Positions 1 to 6,603 of a stretch of 32,477 nt of DNA are shown here, one piece after another. Each line of letters starts with the position of its first letter. The first letter of the stretch is position 1. Both the position numbers and the translations under genes were made by a program. The notes below the pieces were generated by a model. That model made no database searches. It was not told where the DNA came from and saw only the letters and a program-made list of their open reading frames with translations. Origin of the DNA: a virus. Where the stretch lies: IMG/VR virus record IMGVR_UViG_3300037107_000061, positions 1-32,477 of that record. One strand, 5' to 3'.

Positions 1-66
1 ACCACGGCCTCCTTGGTCGGCAAAACGATCACCATCAAAAACGGCCTCATCACAGCGTTCGCGTAA
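1..66 (+). CDS. C-terminal end of an unidentified protein (5' truncated by the window)
   Basis: Frame 1 is open from the first base to a TAA at 64-66 and reads TTASLVGKTITIKNGLITAFA without the first residue's context. The ending, a short beta-like run of Thr/Ile followed by NGLIT, looks like the C-terminus of a small phage structural or fibre-like protein. It loosely recalls the Thr/Gly-rich end of the 110-aa protein at 29982-30314. Too little is present to name a family. Frame 2 also stays open here but gives an Arg/Pro/Ser-rich product, which is less plausible. Direct joining of the window's two ends does not keep this frame, so it is not simply the continuation of the gene cut at 32477. 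Confidence 0.6.
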   Translation, partial: TTASLVGKTITIKNGLITAFA

Positions 67-116
67 CCGCCGGCAGGCTTGCATTCAAGTGGGGCACCGG
101 TCATAGCAAAGGTTCC

Positions 117-410
117 ATGAAGTCACTACCAAATCAAATCTTCACCATCGAGATCCCCGGCATAAAGAGCCCGATCACCGCCGCTTCGCTTCTGAAACTC
201 TGCCTTGCCAACCCTCCGCAGGGCGGTTTCGACTACAAGGAGATGCGCGCCAGAAATAAGATTGAGGACGCCGTGGAGACAGTCGAACCGGGCGGTACGA
301 TTGAACTGGAAGATGCCGACCACGCCGTCGCCGTGCAATGCGTCACCGCCATGCGCTGGGGCATCCGCCACAAGGATCTGGCCAAGTTCGGGGAACTGTT
401 CGGGGCCTAG
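117..410 (+). CDS. Hypothetical phage protein, 97 aa
   Basis: I do not recognise the family. The product is a mixed, soluble small protein with no membrane segment. It has a Lys/Arg-rich middle (EMRARNKIEDAVE, about residues 42-54), an acidic stretch (ELEDADHAV) and a helical end (MRWGIRHKDLAKFGELFG). The ATG at 117 follows GCAAAGG, a weak ribosome-binding candidate. Amino-acid composition is normal for a real protein, and the opposite-strand frame is poorer. It is the last plus-strand gene before the convergent replication operon. Its TAG (408-410) overlaps the stop of the helicase on the other strand, the two sharing the four bases CTAG. Confidence 0.7.
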   Translation: MKSLPNQIFTIEIPGIKSPITAASLLKLCLANPPQGGFDYKEMRARNKIEDAVETVEPGGTIELEDADHAVAVQCVTAMRWGIRHKDLAKFGELFGA

Positions 411-418
411 CCGAACGG
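396..418. terminator. Hairpin centred on two convergent stop codons
   Basis: GTTCGG (398-403) and CCGAAC (411-416) form a perfect 6-bp stem around a 7-nt loop that contains both stop codons of the convergent genes. C396/G418 and a T397/G417 wobble can lengthen it to 8 bp. A symmetrical stem exactly at a convergent gene junction fits a bidirectional terminator. Neither side has a strong T-run, so efficiency is uncertain. Confidence 0.45.
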
Positions 419-2275
419 CAAATTGTCGGTGGCTTCCTCCGGAAGCTCTGGCTCAGGTGTTCGCACCTGGGCCTTTTCTTTGGGCAGCTCGGCAAACGGG
501 GCCAGCGTATACATGGCCGTTCCACTCTGACCCGTGGCTGGGATAAACAGAACCAGCCCCATCGAAATCCAGCCCTGGATGGCCTCGTACAGCTTCCCTC
601 GGCTGATGGGCTTGGTTCCGTTGGCCGCCTTTTGGATCGTATTGAGATCGGCTGCCGGCTGACCGGGCTTGGGGAAGAAGGGTCGATAGACGGCAAAGGA
701 TTCGGTTACTTCCCGGCCTTTTCTTGGAGCTTCGGAATGGTCTTCAACTGGCGGAGGATCGGCATCGCGCAATTCCCAGAAGATCGCCGGCAGCTTCCGC
801 TTCCTACCCGGGATCTCGATCAGGCTCTTCGAGTGCTTCAGTGGGATCGTGTCGACCGGCTCGTCGCGCCAGCCTGCGCCGGCCTCGACGCGCTTCGTCA
901 CGCCGGCGCGCATGCCGCGCTTGGCCAGCACGAGGTTGAAGTTCCCTTTATCGACCGCCGGCCGAAGCGACATGATGAAGCGCGCCCAGTTAATGATCTC
1001 GGCTCCGCCGGCCATGTCGTACATGACTTCGTGCCAGAGCCGCTCCGCCCGATCCTTCCCAGTCGCCGGCTTGGTTGTATGGTGGACGAGGATATAGCCG
1101 AAGGCCGGAGGATCGTTGATCCCGTTCAGCCCCTCGCGCAAAAACTTTCCCAGATCGGCCGCCTGCGTCACGTCGCCATCCATAAACGCCTGTAGGGGGT
1201 TTATCCATACGAGATCCGGTCGGTGATCTTCGATCAGATGGCGCAGGTTAAGCAGGAACTTCTCACCCCGGTTCTTTCGGTCGGTATGGATTCGCACGCG
1301 CTGGTTTACGAGCTTGGCGTCGCTCTCCGACAAATTGAGCCCGAAGCGAAGCGACGTTGCCACCTCGGCAATATCGCCCGGTGAATCTTCCGCCTGCACC
1401 ATCAGCGAGGTGAGCGGACCGTTTGACTGCATCCCGAAGGCGTTTCGGTTGAGCGCCCACAACGCCGCCATCTGTTTCTCAATCGAGCTTTTGCCGATGC
1501 CGGATGTTCCGACCAAAACCCCGCCGTCGCCGCGGTTCAGATAGCGGTTGCCCACCAGAATCGATCTATCTCCATCGGGCGGAAGCTCGAAGTCGAACAG
1601 CCCGACCGGATCCGGGCGCTTAACTCCGTTGAGCTGGGCCAGCGAGGCGAATTGCTGCTGGGCATTGCCCAGAAAAGCGTCATCTTGGCCGTCCCATCCA
1701 AAACACTGCTCGACCGTCGATGTCGCGATCTTGATGGCCTCGCGGATCTGGTAGAGCTGGCGGACCTTGGCGATGAAGTATTGCGCCTGAACCGTCGTGC
1801 CAATTCGAGAGCTGACTTGAATCAGATATGGGACTCCGCCCACTGCATCGAGCTGGTGAGCTTCGCGCAGTTCTTCGATCAGGATTTCAATCCCAGCCGG
1901 CTTCTTCGATAGGTGCATCTCTACCAGCTTCTCGAAGATAATGCGGTTCGGTGGGAAGTAGAACGCAGCGGGAGAAAGATGGCCGTCGATGCACTTGGCG
2001 ATCGTGTCCGAGCCATCGAGCAGGCAGCACGAAATCAGGTATTCCTCAGCCTCCATGCTGTGCGGCGGCGTGCGGCCGACGAAAGATCCGGTGGTGATGA
2101 TCTCAGCGCGCGGCGGCGGAAGCTGGCGCTCGGAAGGAGTCCATTTGTCGATTTTGTCTAGGGGAACCTGGCGCGGAGAAGGCATTGGCTGTTGAGGTTT
2201 CGGAGCCGCCGGCCTGGGTGCTGGTGGATCGGGCTTTCGCTCGGGCTCGGGATCGCTAAAGTCTATGTCGATCAT
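407..2275 (-). CDS. Replicative helicase: DnaB N-terminal domain fused to RepA-like (AAA_25-type) ATPase
   Basis: Likely unwinds phage DNA at the replication fork or loads the host machinery. Numbering from the ATG at 2275 (622 aa): residues 1-68 are a Pro-rich disordered leader. Residues 70-185 resemble the DnaB N-terminal helical domain (HSMEAEEYLISCCLLDG, then the AVGGVPYLIQV block). Residues 235-460 are a RecA-fold ATPase with Walker A GTSGIGKSS (256-264), a Walker B-like strand DLVWINPLQAF (354-364) and HHTTKP (398-403) before a conserved-looking LAKRGMRAG. Residues 520-592 look like a winged-helix end. The strand ends in Asn358 where many RecA-fold enzymes have Asp. A longer reading from a TTG at 2464 adds 63 Arg/Pro-rich residues and was rejected. 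The ATG at 2275 overlaps the stop of the preceding small gene (ATGA), implying coupled translation. Family assignment is from remembered motifs, not a search. Confidence 0.85.
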   Translation of the reverse strand: MIDIDFSDPEPERKPDPPAPRPAAPKPQQPMPSPRQVPLDKIDKWTPSERQLPPPRAEIITTGSFVGRTPPHSMEAEEYLISCCLLDGSDTIAKCIDGHLSPAAFYFPPNRIIFEKLVEMHLSKKPAGIEILIEELREAHQLDAVGGVPYLIQVSSRIGTTVQAQYFIAKVRQLYQIREAIKIATSTVEQCFGWDGQDDAFLGNAQQQFASLAQLNGVKRPDPVGLFDFELPPDGDRSILVGNRYLNRGDGGVLVGTSGIGKSSIEKQMAALWALNRNAFGMQSNGPLTSLMVQAEDSPGDIAEVATSLRFGLNLSESDAKLVNQRVRIHTDRKNRGEKFLLNLRHLIEDHRPDLVWINPLQAFMDGDVTQAADLGKFLREGLNGINDPPAFGYILVHHTTKPATGKDRAERLWHEVMYDMAGGAEIINWARFIMSLRPAVDKGNFNLVLAKRGMRAGVTKRVEAGAGWRDEPVDTIPLKHSKSLIEIPGRKRKLPAIFWELRDADPPPVEDHSEAPRKGREVTESFAVYRPFFPKPGQPAADLNTIQKAANGTKPISRGKLYEAIQGWISMGLVLFIPATGQSGTAMYTLAPFAELPKEKAQVRTPEPELPEEATDNLPFG

Positions 2276-2481
2276 GCGGTCTGGTGCACGCCTCGGAACG
2301 GCCGGCTCGGGCAGGTTCCATCTTCTGATTCGGCCCGCTCGCGCTCTCGGCGCTGCTGCTGGCCTTTGGCGAAATTGTAGAGCTGGGCCTTCCCAGCCGG
2401 AGGCTCGATCACTCCTTTCGGGCGAGCCACGGAAAACAAACCACGCCGGAACAGGTCCGGCCAAACCTCTTCAGGTTTCAT
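2272..2481 (-). CDS. Small basic hypothetical protein upstream of the helicase, 69 aa
   Basis: This short ORF begins at an ATG at 2481 (MKPEEVWPDLFRRGLF...) and ends with a TGA whose first two bases are the last two of the helicase start codon (ATGA). That junction type is used throughout this genome and is the main argument that the ORF is real. A TTG two codons upstream (2487) is possible but less likely. The product is hydrophilic and rich in Arg and Gln in its second half (GQQQRRERERAES), consistent with a nucleic-acid-binding or disordered accessory protein. I recognise no family. No clear Shine-Dalgarno sequence precedes it. Confidence 0.5.
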   Translation of the reverse strand: MKPEEVWPDLFRRGLFSVARPKGVIEPPAGKAQLYNFAKGQQQRRERERAESEDGTCPSRPFRGVHQTA

Positions 2482-2492
2482 GGGCAATGAAA

Positions 2493-2523
2493 CGCCGCGG
2501 CCGGAATAGGACCGGCCACGGCG
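2493..2523 (-). terminator. Strong GC hairpin between DUF2303 gene and helicase pair
   Basis: CGCCG (2493-2497) pairs with CGGCG (2519-2523) and GGCCGG (2499-2504) pairs with CCGGCC (2512-2517). There is one mismatch and a 7-nt loop, so the stem has 11 pairs. Read on the minus strand it follows the DUF2303 stop and is followed by TTTCATT. It could be a leaky terminator or an mRNA-processing hairpin that lowers read-through into the helicase genes. Confidence 0.55.
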
Positions 2524-2540
2524 TTGACTGTGAAAGCCTA

Positions 2541-3380
2541 CTAGGCCGGGATCGGAAGCGGCAGCGTCGTACCCGTCAGGATCGGAAGACCAGTTCCAGC
2601 AGCAACCTCAGCTCGCATCGCGTCGAGCGCGGCCTCGATGACTTTGTGCGGGCGGATCAACTCGTAGAACAAAACCAGCGTCCCTTCTTTGATCCGGTAA
2701 CGAAACCACGCCTCGACTGAGTAACTCGGCCCCTTCATGAATACCGGGATCTGGATCGTCAACTTTTCTGGGAGCGTCAGGCTACCACGGACGCCGACCG
2801 TCGTTGTGCTTTCGTAGGCGAATTCCCGATCGCCATTCTGAAGACGTTGGGCGGATTTGAAACGGCCGCTGGTTGTTGCCTCGATCGACTGGGCCATCTC
2901 AATGATGTCGGCGGCCTTGGGGTCGATGATGTCCAGGCGATTGTCTTCGAGGAAGCGCGCGAAGGTCTCTTGGTTCATCGCCAGAGTGTTGCTGCCTGCC
3001 CATTTTTTCCACTCCGGAGCCAGCTCAAGGATAAAGTTGCAGCGATGTTCACACCAGTCCGCACCTTCCGGACCGTGATAATCAATGAAGGCTGTAAATG
3101 AACCTGTATCATCGTCCGTCTCGCAAAAGAGCATCGTGTTCGGCGCTTTGAAGCGATTGACGTAAGCGATGAAACTGGCGGTGTCTCGAACGGTCGCAAC
3201 GGCGCGCCGGCGAAGCGGCGTAATGAGGTAACGCTCGATCGATTCAATCTTGCCGGTGCGCGGCCAGACGACGATCGGAGTTGAATCCTTCAAGTCGGGA
3301 GATTTGAACGGATCGATGATGGGCGAGACGTTTTGGGTCGCGAGTTCCGCGACAGCATCGGCTTCTGATCTACGTTCCAT
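2541..3380 (-). CDS. DUF2303 family protein (YfdQ-like), 279 aa
   Basis: Resembles DUF2303, the family of the E. coli prophage protein YfdQ. Its biochemical function is not established, but it is usually encoded in phage early/replication regions, as here. Recognisable parts are an N-terminal stretch ending VVWPRTGKIESIERYL, a middle FIDYHG segment with the preceding FCETDD, an EWKKW...NQETFARFLEDN segment, and a C-terminal beta-rich half (FAYESTTTVGVRGSLTLPEK...IQIPVF). The length is normal for the family. It lies second in the minus-strand operon, 33 nt after the 126-aa gene and 59 nt before the 69-aa gene, with a hairpin in the latter gap. The assignment is by remembered sequence pattern. 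Confidence 0.75.
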   Translation of the reverse strand: MERRSEADAVAELATQNVSPIIDPFKSPDLKDSTPIVVWPRTGKIESIERYLITPLRRRAVATVRDTASFIAYVNRFKAPNTMLFCETDDDTGSFTAFIDYHGPEGADWCEHRCNFILELAPEWKKWAGSNTLAMNQETFARFLEDNRLDIIDPKAADIIEMAQSIEATTSGRFKSAQRLQNGDREFAYESTTTVGVRGSLTLPEKLTIQIPVFMKGPSYSVEAWFRYRIKEGTLVLFYELIRPHKVIEAALDAMRAEVAAGTGLPILTGTTLPLPIPA

Positions 3381-3413
3381 GGGAATAGTTTTTGAGGGTT
3401 GAGAGGGAGAAAG

Positions 3414-3794
3414 TTACTGGGCTTTGGAAGAGATCGGCACGACGACCCGGGCGGTTTCGGCCATCTCCTGAATCAGTTCCATCTGCTTTGGATCATCGCG
3501 GGAAAGCGTGCCGTCGGCGCACACGAAGAAGACGGTCGAACGGTGCGGCGTCTTCTGGATCTTCTCGTTGACCCTGGCAATGGTCTCGATCGACGTCACC
3601 TCGCCCTTGTTGGCCGGCGAGAAATCGATCTCCAGCCGGAGGGTTTGCTTGAGTCCGGTTTTCCGGACCATTTCGATGCAGTGGTCGAGGGCTTCGCGAA
3701 GCTCGCTCAGGGTCTCGCCGCGATGGAGCGACGGGAGCATTTGAACGAACGGATGTTCAGGCTGGGCAGGCGTGACGGGCGGTGTGGTTGTCAT
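3414..3794 (-). CDS. Hypothetical early protein, 126 aa
   Basis: First gene of the minus-strand operon. I chose the ATG at 3794 (MTTTPPVTPAQPEHPF). A reading from 3863 would add 23 residues rich in Arg, Gly and Ser that cover the regulatory dyads. After a Thr/Pro-rich tail the protein has a helix (ETLSELREALDHCIEMVRKTG), then alternating beta strands (LRLEIDFSP, TVFFVCADG). This suggests a small alpha/beta domain. Genes of this size often accompany DUF2303 genes in prophages, for example the yfdP-yfdQ pair in E. coli, but I cannot show homology to YfdP. The function is unknown. Confidence 0.65.
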   Translation of the reverse strand: MTTTPPVTPAQPEHPFVQMLPSLHRGETLSELREALDHCIEMVRKTGLKQTLRLEIDFSPANKGEVTSIETIARVNEKIQKTPHRSTVFFVCADGTLSRDDPKQMELIQEMAETARVVVPISSKAQ

Positions 3795-4013
3795 GGGATG
3801 AGAGAAGCGCCGCCGCTGCCCGGAAGATCGTTTCCCGCCGGCCACCGACAGGCGACCGGGCAACGGTCGGCGTGAGACCGTAAAGTCTCAAGGGTGTGAG
3901 GATGGGTCTGCGGTGCCATGGGAAACGATGCGATCCAAAGACTCCCGCCGGGAACGGCTGTCAAGGACAATTCCCGCTTGACGGGATAAACGATGATTCC
4001 ACACTGCACCGGA
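3795..4013. promoter_or_regulatory. Divergent control region with several dyads
   Basis: This 219-bp gap separates the minus-strand replication operon from the plus-strand regulator-glycosyltransferase operon. It holds a 10-bp inverted pair, ATCGTTTCCC (3827-3836) with GGGAAACGAT (3920-3929). It also holds TGAGAC-N6-GTCTCA (3873-3890) and two TCCCG/CGGGA dyads (3943-3953 with a 1-nt spacer, 3972-3986 with a 5-nt spacer). A perfect -35 hexamer TTGACA lies on the minus strand at 3964-3959, and TTGACG lies on the plus strand at 3978-3983. The matching -10 boxes are poor (2 of 6). A 42-codon minus ORF runs through it but looks like noise. I infer a regulated divergent promoter. Confidence 0.55.
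3969..3989 (+). promoter_or_regulatory. 21-bp repeated motif, copy 1 (candidate operator/promoter)
   Basis: The sequence starts AATTCCCG and ends CGGGATAA, with core TCCCG-CTTGA-CGGGA. An identical copy lies on the minus strand at 25203-25183. The last base is 24 nt before the ATG at 4014. It contains TTGACG, which could be a -35 box, inside a 5-bp inverted repeat. This fits an operator overlapping a promoter, possibly bound by the regulator encoded just downstream. Confidence 0.6.
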
Positions 4014-4229
4014 ATGGAAAACGAGAACCGGAATTTGAAGAGATTTGGGCAGAACCTAAAGGCTCACCGCCTGGATAGCGGATTCCCGACGCTGCGCTCG
4101 TTGGCCGACAAAGTAGGCATCTCCTACAAATCGCTCTTCAATATCGAATCGGGCTTCAACTGGCCATCGATGCCGGTCTACCTACGAATCTGCCAAGAGC
4201 TAAAGTTGCCCGATCCGCCGCTCTTTTAA
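4014..4229 (+). CDS. Small XRE-type helix-turn-helix regulator, 71 aa
   Basis: A probable DNA-binding transcription regulator. The whole protein is about one Cro/C1-type HTH domain. FGQNLKAHRLDSG (helix 1) is followed by LRSLADKVGISYKSLFNIESG (residues about 27-47), the turn and recognition helix in the classic 'A...gis...l...E.G' layout, then PVYLRICQELKLP. I prefer the ATG at 4014 (MENENRNLKRF). An upstream ATG at 3993 would add seven residues and lies only 3 nt after the repeated motif. The gene is first in the glycosyltransferase operon and ends 3 nt before the next start. Autoregulation through the adjacent dyads is plausible but not shown. Confidence 0.8.
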   Translation: MENENRNLKRFGQNLKAHRLDSGFPTLRSLADKVGISYKSLFNIESGFNWPSMPVYLRICQELKLPDPPLF

Positions 4230-4232
4230 CCG

Positions 4233-5657
4233 ATGGCTCGCAAGCTCTACATTGAGCTGGGAAGGAACGGAGATTGCATAAACATTTTTCCTTTGCTCTG
4301 GCGCGACCGCTTCCATAACGAGCCGGCCAACCTGCTCGTCGCAAAGGAATACCTTCCGCTAACACAAGGCTGCAGCTACTTCCAGTCGGTGCTCTATCCA
4401 GGCCCGCACAACCAGCCGGCCCGGGCGGAGACCTGGGCCAAGCAGAACCGGCACACCGAAAAACCGGTGGTCTGTCAGGTAGAGAATAACCCACACGACG
4501 GCGAGCGATTGACCTCTTCCTACCAGAAGGAATCCTGGCGGCTGGCCGGGGCACTCGACGATTTCGGCCGCTGGCCGCTGGTCTTTGACCGCCGCGACAG
4601 CCGACGCGAGCAGGCGCTCCTGGCCAAGCATCGGCACGATAAGCCAATGATCCTCTTCGCCGGCCAGAGCATCTCGTCGCCCTTCTCCGACTCCGCTCCT
4701 CTGCTGGCCTCATTACGGTATCAATTTTCTGAATACGAGGTTGTCGACATGAGCGAAGTGCGGGCGGAACGCCTCTACGATCTTCTCGGATTGTTCGATG
4801 CCGCCGTGCTGCTTGTCACCGTCGACACCGTGCATCTGCATCTGGCGCGGGCCGCAAGGATTCCGGTCGTGGCCATAATTAACAACGGCTGGCTGGGCTC
4901 GGTCCCGCCGCCGTCAACCATTGCCACTTTTCGATACGCGGAAGTCTCAGCGTCCGCAATCCTTGCGGCTTGCGACCGGATATTGTATCCCAATGTCGGG
5001 CGCATCTTTCACGCGGTCGATCTTTTCGGCAACACCGAACGGCACCAGCGCGCGCGCAAGACCTGGGTGAACCTTTACAACGCTGGAGTGATTCCGGTCC
5101 ATGTCACCGACTTTGACCGCGACGCCCGCCAAGTTCAGTGCGCCCGACCGCTGCACTATCTCAAGGACGTGCTCGGAGAGGCTCTGGCCAAGATGGCTCC
5201 GGATGACGTCGTTATTTTCGGGCCGGATGACGTGGGGCTGAAGGCGGAGGTGATTCCATGGGCTCGATCCCATGTCGGTCTTTACGGCGCCGCCAGCATG
5301 CGCCGGCACACCGGACATTGCGGACGCGAGTTGTTCGGCTTCACCCGCAGATGGCTCGACGAGCATTGGAGCGAGATTCCCGACTTCATCCTCGCGGTCG
5401 ATAGCTGGGATCTGGGACTGGCCGCGCTGATCCGGCATCACCGAGGCATCGCCTCGACGCTTGAGAATCTGCTGATCGACTTATTCCCCTGCGAGTGCGT
5501 AGAACGCTTTGCCGTGCACGAGACTCATGCGTCGTCTTGGTTCAAACCGGGCTATGAACAGGAACCCGCCGCCGTTCACAACCGGACGAGTTTTCGCAAG
5601 TGGGCTGAAAAATACCAGCCGCAGATCCCATATAACAGGGACTCCGTGATCGCATGA
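4233..5657 (+). CDS. GT9-like glycosyltransferase with an extra C-terminal domain, 474 aa
   Basis: Residues 1-240 resemble the heptosyltransferase (GT9/GT-B) fold. There is an early GRNGDCINIFPLLW segment (10-23) in the place of the usual G..GD......P loop, and a late block VDTVHLHLARAARIPVVAI (197-215), which matches the family's 'D(S/T)...H.A.A.....VA.' sugar-nucleotide site. Residues about 245-474 form a second domain that I do not recognise. It has GPDDVGLKAEVIPWA, a CGRELFGFTRRWLDEHW segment and DSWDLGLAALIR, and could be another transferase or a partner-binding domain. The gene starts 3 nt after the regulator and overlaps the next gene by ATGA. The substrate is unknown; host lipopolysaccharide or virion sugars are the obvious candidates. 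Confidence 0.65.
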   Translation: MARKLYIELGRNGDCINIFPLLWRDRFHNEPANLLVAKEYLPLTQGCSYFQSVLYPGPHNQPARAETWAKQNRHTEKPVVCQVENNPHDGERLTSSYQKESWRLAGALDDFGRWPLVFDRRDSRREQALLAKHRHDKPMILFAGQSISSPFSDSAPLLASLRYQFSEYEVVDMSEVRAERLYDLLGLFDAAVLLVTVDTVHLHLARAARIPVVAIINNGWLGSVPPPSTIATFRYAEVSASAILAACDRILYPNVGRIFHAVDLFGNTERHQRARKTWVNLYNAGVIPVHVTDFDRDARQVQCARPLHYLKDVLGEALAKMAPDDVVIFGPDDVGLKAEVIPWARSHVGLYGAASMRRHTGHCGRELFGFTRRWLDEHWSEIPDFILAVDSWDLGLAALIRHHRGIASTLENLLIDLFPCECVERFAVHETHASSWFKPGYEQEPAAVHNRTSFRKWAEKYQPQIPYNRDSVIA

Positions 5658-6442
5658 AAATACCCCGCCTAGAGATCATCACGATCGTACTCGACGGGGA
5701 ACCCTGGATCGAGCGGCATCTGCCGGAATTCCATAAGCTCCGCTGCGACTGGCATTGGCATGTCATCGAGGGCGTGGCCAACAACCGGCACTGTACCAAT
5801 TGGTGCAAACCCCTTCGCCCACGCCTTTCGAATGACGGCACGACAGAATACCTCGCCAAGATCGCCGGGGATCCGAGAATCACCATTCGGAGAAACGCCT
5901 TCTGGGATGGGAAGATTACCATGGTCAACGCGCCGATGGAATCGATCAAAGAGCCGGCGGTCGTCATGCAGATCGACTCTGATGAGCTATGGGCCGCATC
6001 CCAGTTGGACAAGCTCGTCCGGATGTTCAAGGATCTACCTCGGATCGAATCGATGCAGTTCTACTGCCGATATTTCGTCGGCAAGGACATCATCACGACG
6101 GCGCTCGGTCACTACGGCAACAACCCCGGAGAATGGCTCCGTGCATGGCGCTACCACAAAGGAGCCCGGTTCCAGAGTCACGAGCCGCCAGTCTTCAACC
6201 ATAACATCGGCTGGTGCATGCCGCCTGAAAATACCGCCAGCCTCGGACTCAACTTCGAGCATATGGCCTATGCCACCGAGGCGCAGGTTCGCCTGAAGGA
6301 ATACCTCTACGGCTACGAGAATGCGGTTGCTCACTGGAAGCGGCTACAGGAGAACACCACTTGGCCGGTCCGCTTGAAGGACTTCCTCCCTTGGGTGGAT
6401 GACGGCGCAACCGCAGACAAACTCAAAAACAAAACATCATGA
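5654..6442 (+). CDS. GT2-like glycosyltransferase, 262 aa
   Basis: Looks like a small GT-A fold transferase. The N-terminus LEIITIVLDGEPWIERHLPEF (6-26) matches the first strand and helix of GT2 enzymes. DGTTEYLAKI (61-70) fits the 'ndGS.d.t' segment, and VVMQIDSDELW (103-113) contains a DxD-type metal/nucleotide-sugar motif (D108-S-D110). The rest (YFVGKDI...RAWRYHKGARFQSHEPPVF) resembles the acceptor-side half of GT2 proteins in which 'W.D.DE.....' is followed by a YR/WR element. No membrane helix is present, so it should act in the cytosol. ATGA junctions at both ends place it firmly in the operon. Confidence 0.7.
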   Translation: MKIPRLEIITIVLDGEPWIERHLPEFHKLRCDWHWHVIEGVANNRHCTNWCKPLRPRLSNDGTTEYLAKIAGDPRITIRRNAFWDGKITMVNAPMESIKEPAVVMQIDSDELWAASQLDKLVRMFKDLPRIESMQFYCRYFVGKDIITTALGHYGNNPGEWLRAWRYHKGARFQSHEPPVFNHNIGWCMPPENTASLGLNFEHMAYATEAQVRLKEYLYGYENAVAHWKRLQENTTWPVRLKDFLPWVDDGATADKLKNKTS

Positions 6443-6603
6443 GCTTCAAAGCCGTTCAGGGAAAAATCGCAGCCAAGCAAGGCGTCCCCGCCAAGAATGC
6501 CGGCGCCATCCTCGCCAATTCGAGCCGCAAGGCGAGCCCGGCCGCCAAAAAGAAGAACCCCAAGCTCAACAAAGTGAAGGGGCTCTTTGGGAGACAAGGC
6601 TGA
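6439..6603 (+). CDS. Small Lys/Ala-rich protein, 54 aa
   Basis: Read from the ATG at 6439: MSFKAVQGKIAAKQG..., then a GAILANSSRKASPAAKK segment and an end VKGLFGRQG. Its start overlaps the upstream TGA (ATGA) and its stop overlaps the next ATG (TGATG), so it fits exactly between two genes and is very likely translated. The product is strongly basic (about a quarter Lys/Arg). The 'FK.VQ..IA...G......GAILA...RKASPAAK..NP.L..VK' layout is familiar to me from short proteins in other phage genomes, but I cannot name a function. DNA or RNA binding is possible from charge alone. Confidence 0.7.
   Translation: MSFKAVQGKIAAKQGVPAKNAGAILANSSRKASPAAKKKNPKLNKVKGLFGRQG

Noticed and set aside
338-1195. 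285-codon plus-strand open frame opposite the helicase
   Set aside because: Shadow of the helicase gene. The helicase frame carries Walker motifs and a conserved order, while this frame has an Arg/Leu/Gly-rich product with no recognisable domain.
3791-3919. 42-codon minus-strand ORF ending in ATGA with the 126-aa gene
   Set aside because: The junction is suggestive, but the peptide is His/Pro/Arg-rich without structure and it would cover most dyads of the control region. Left as non-coding.
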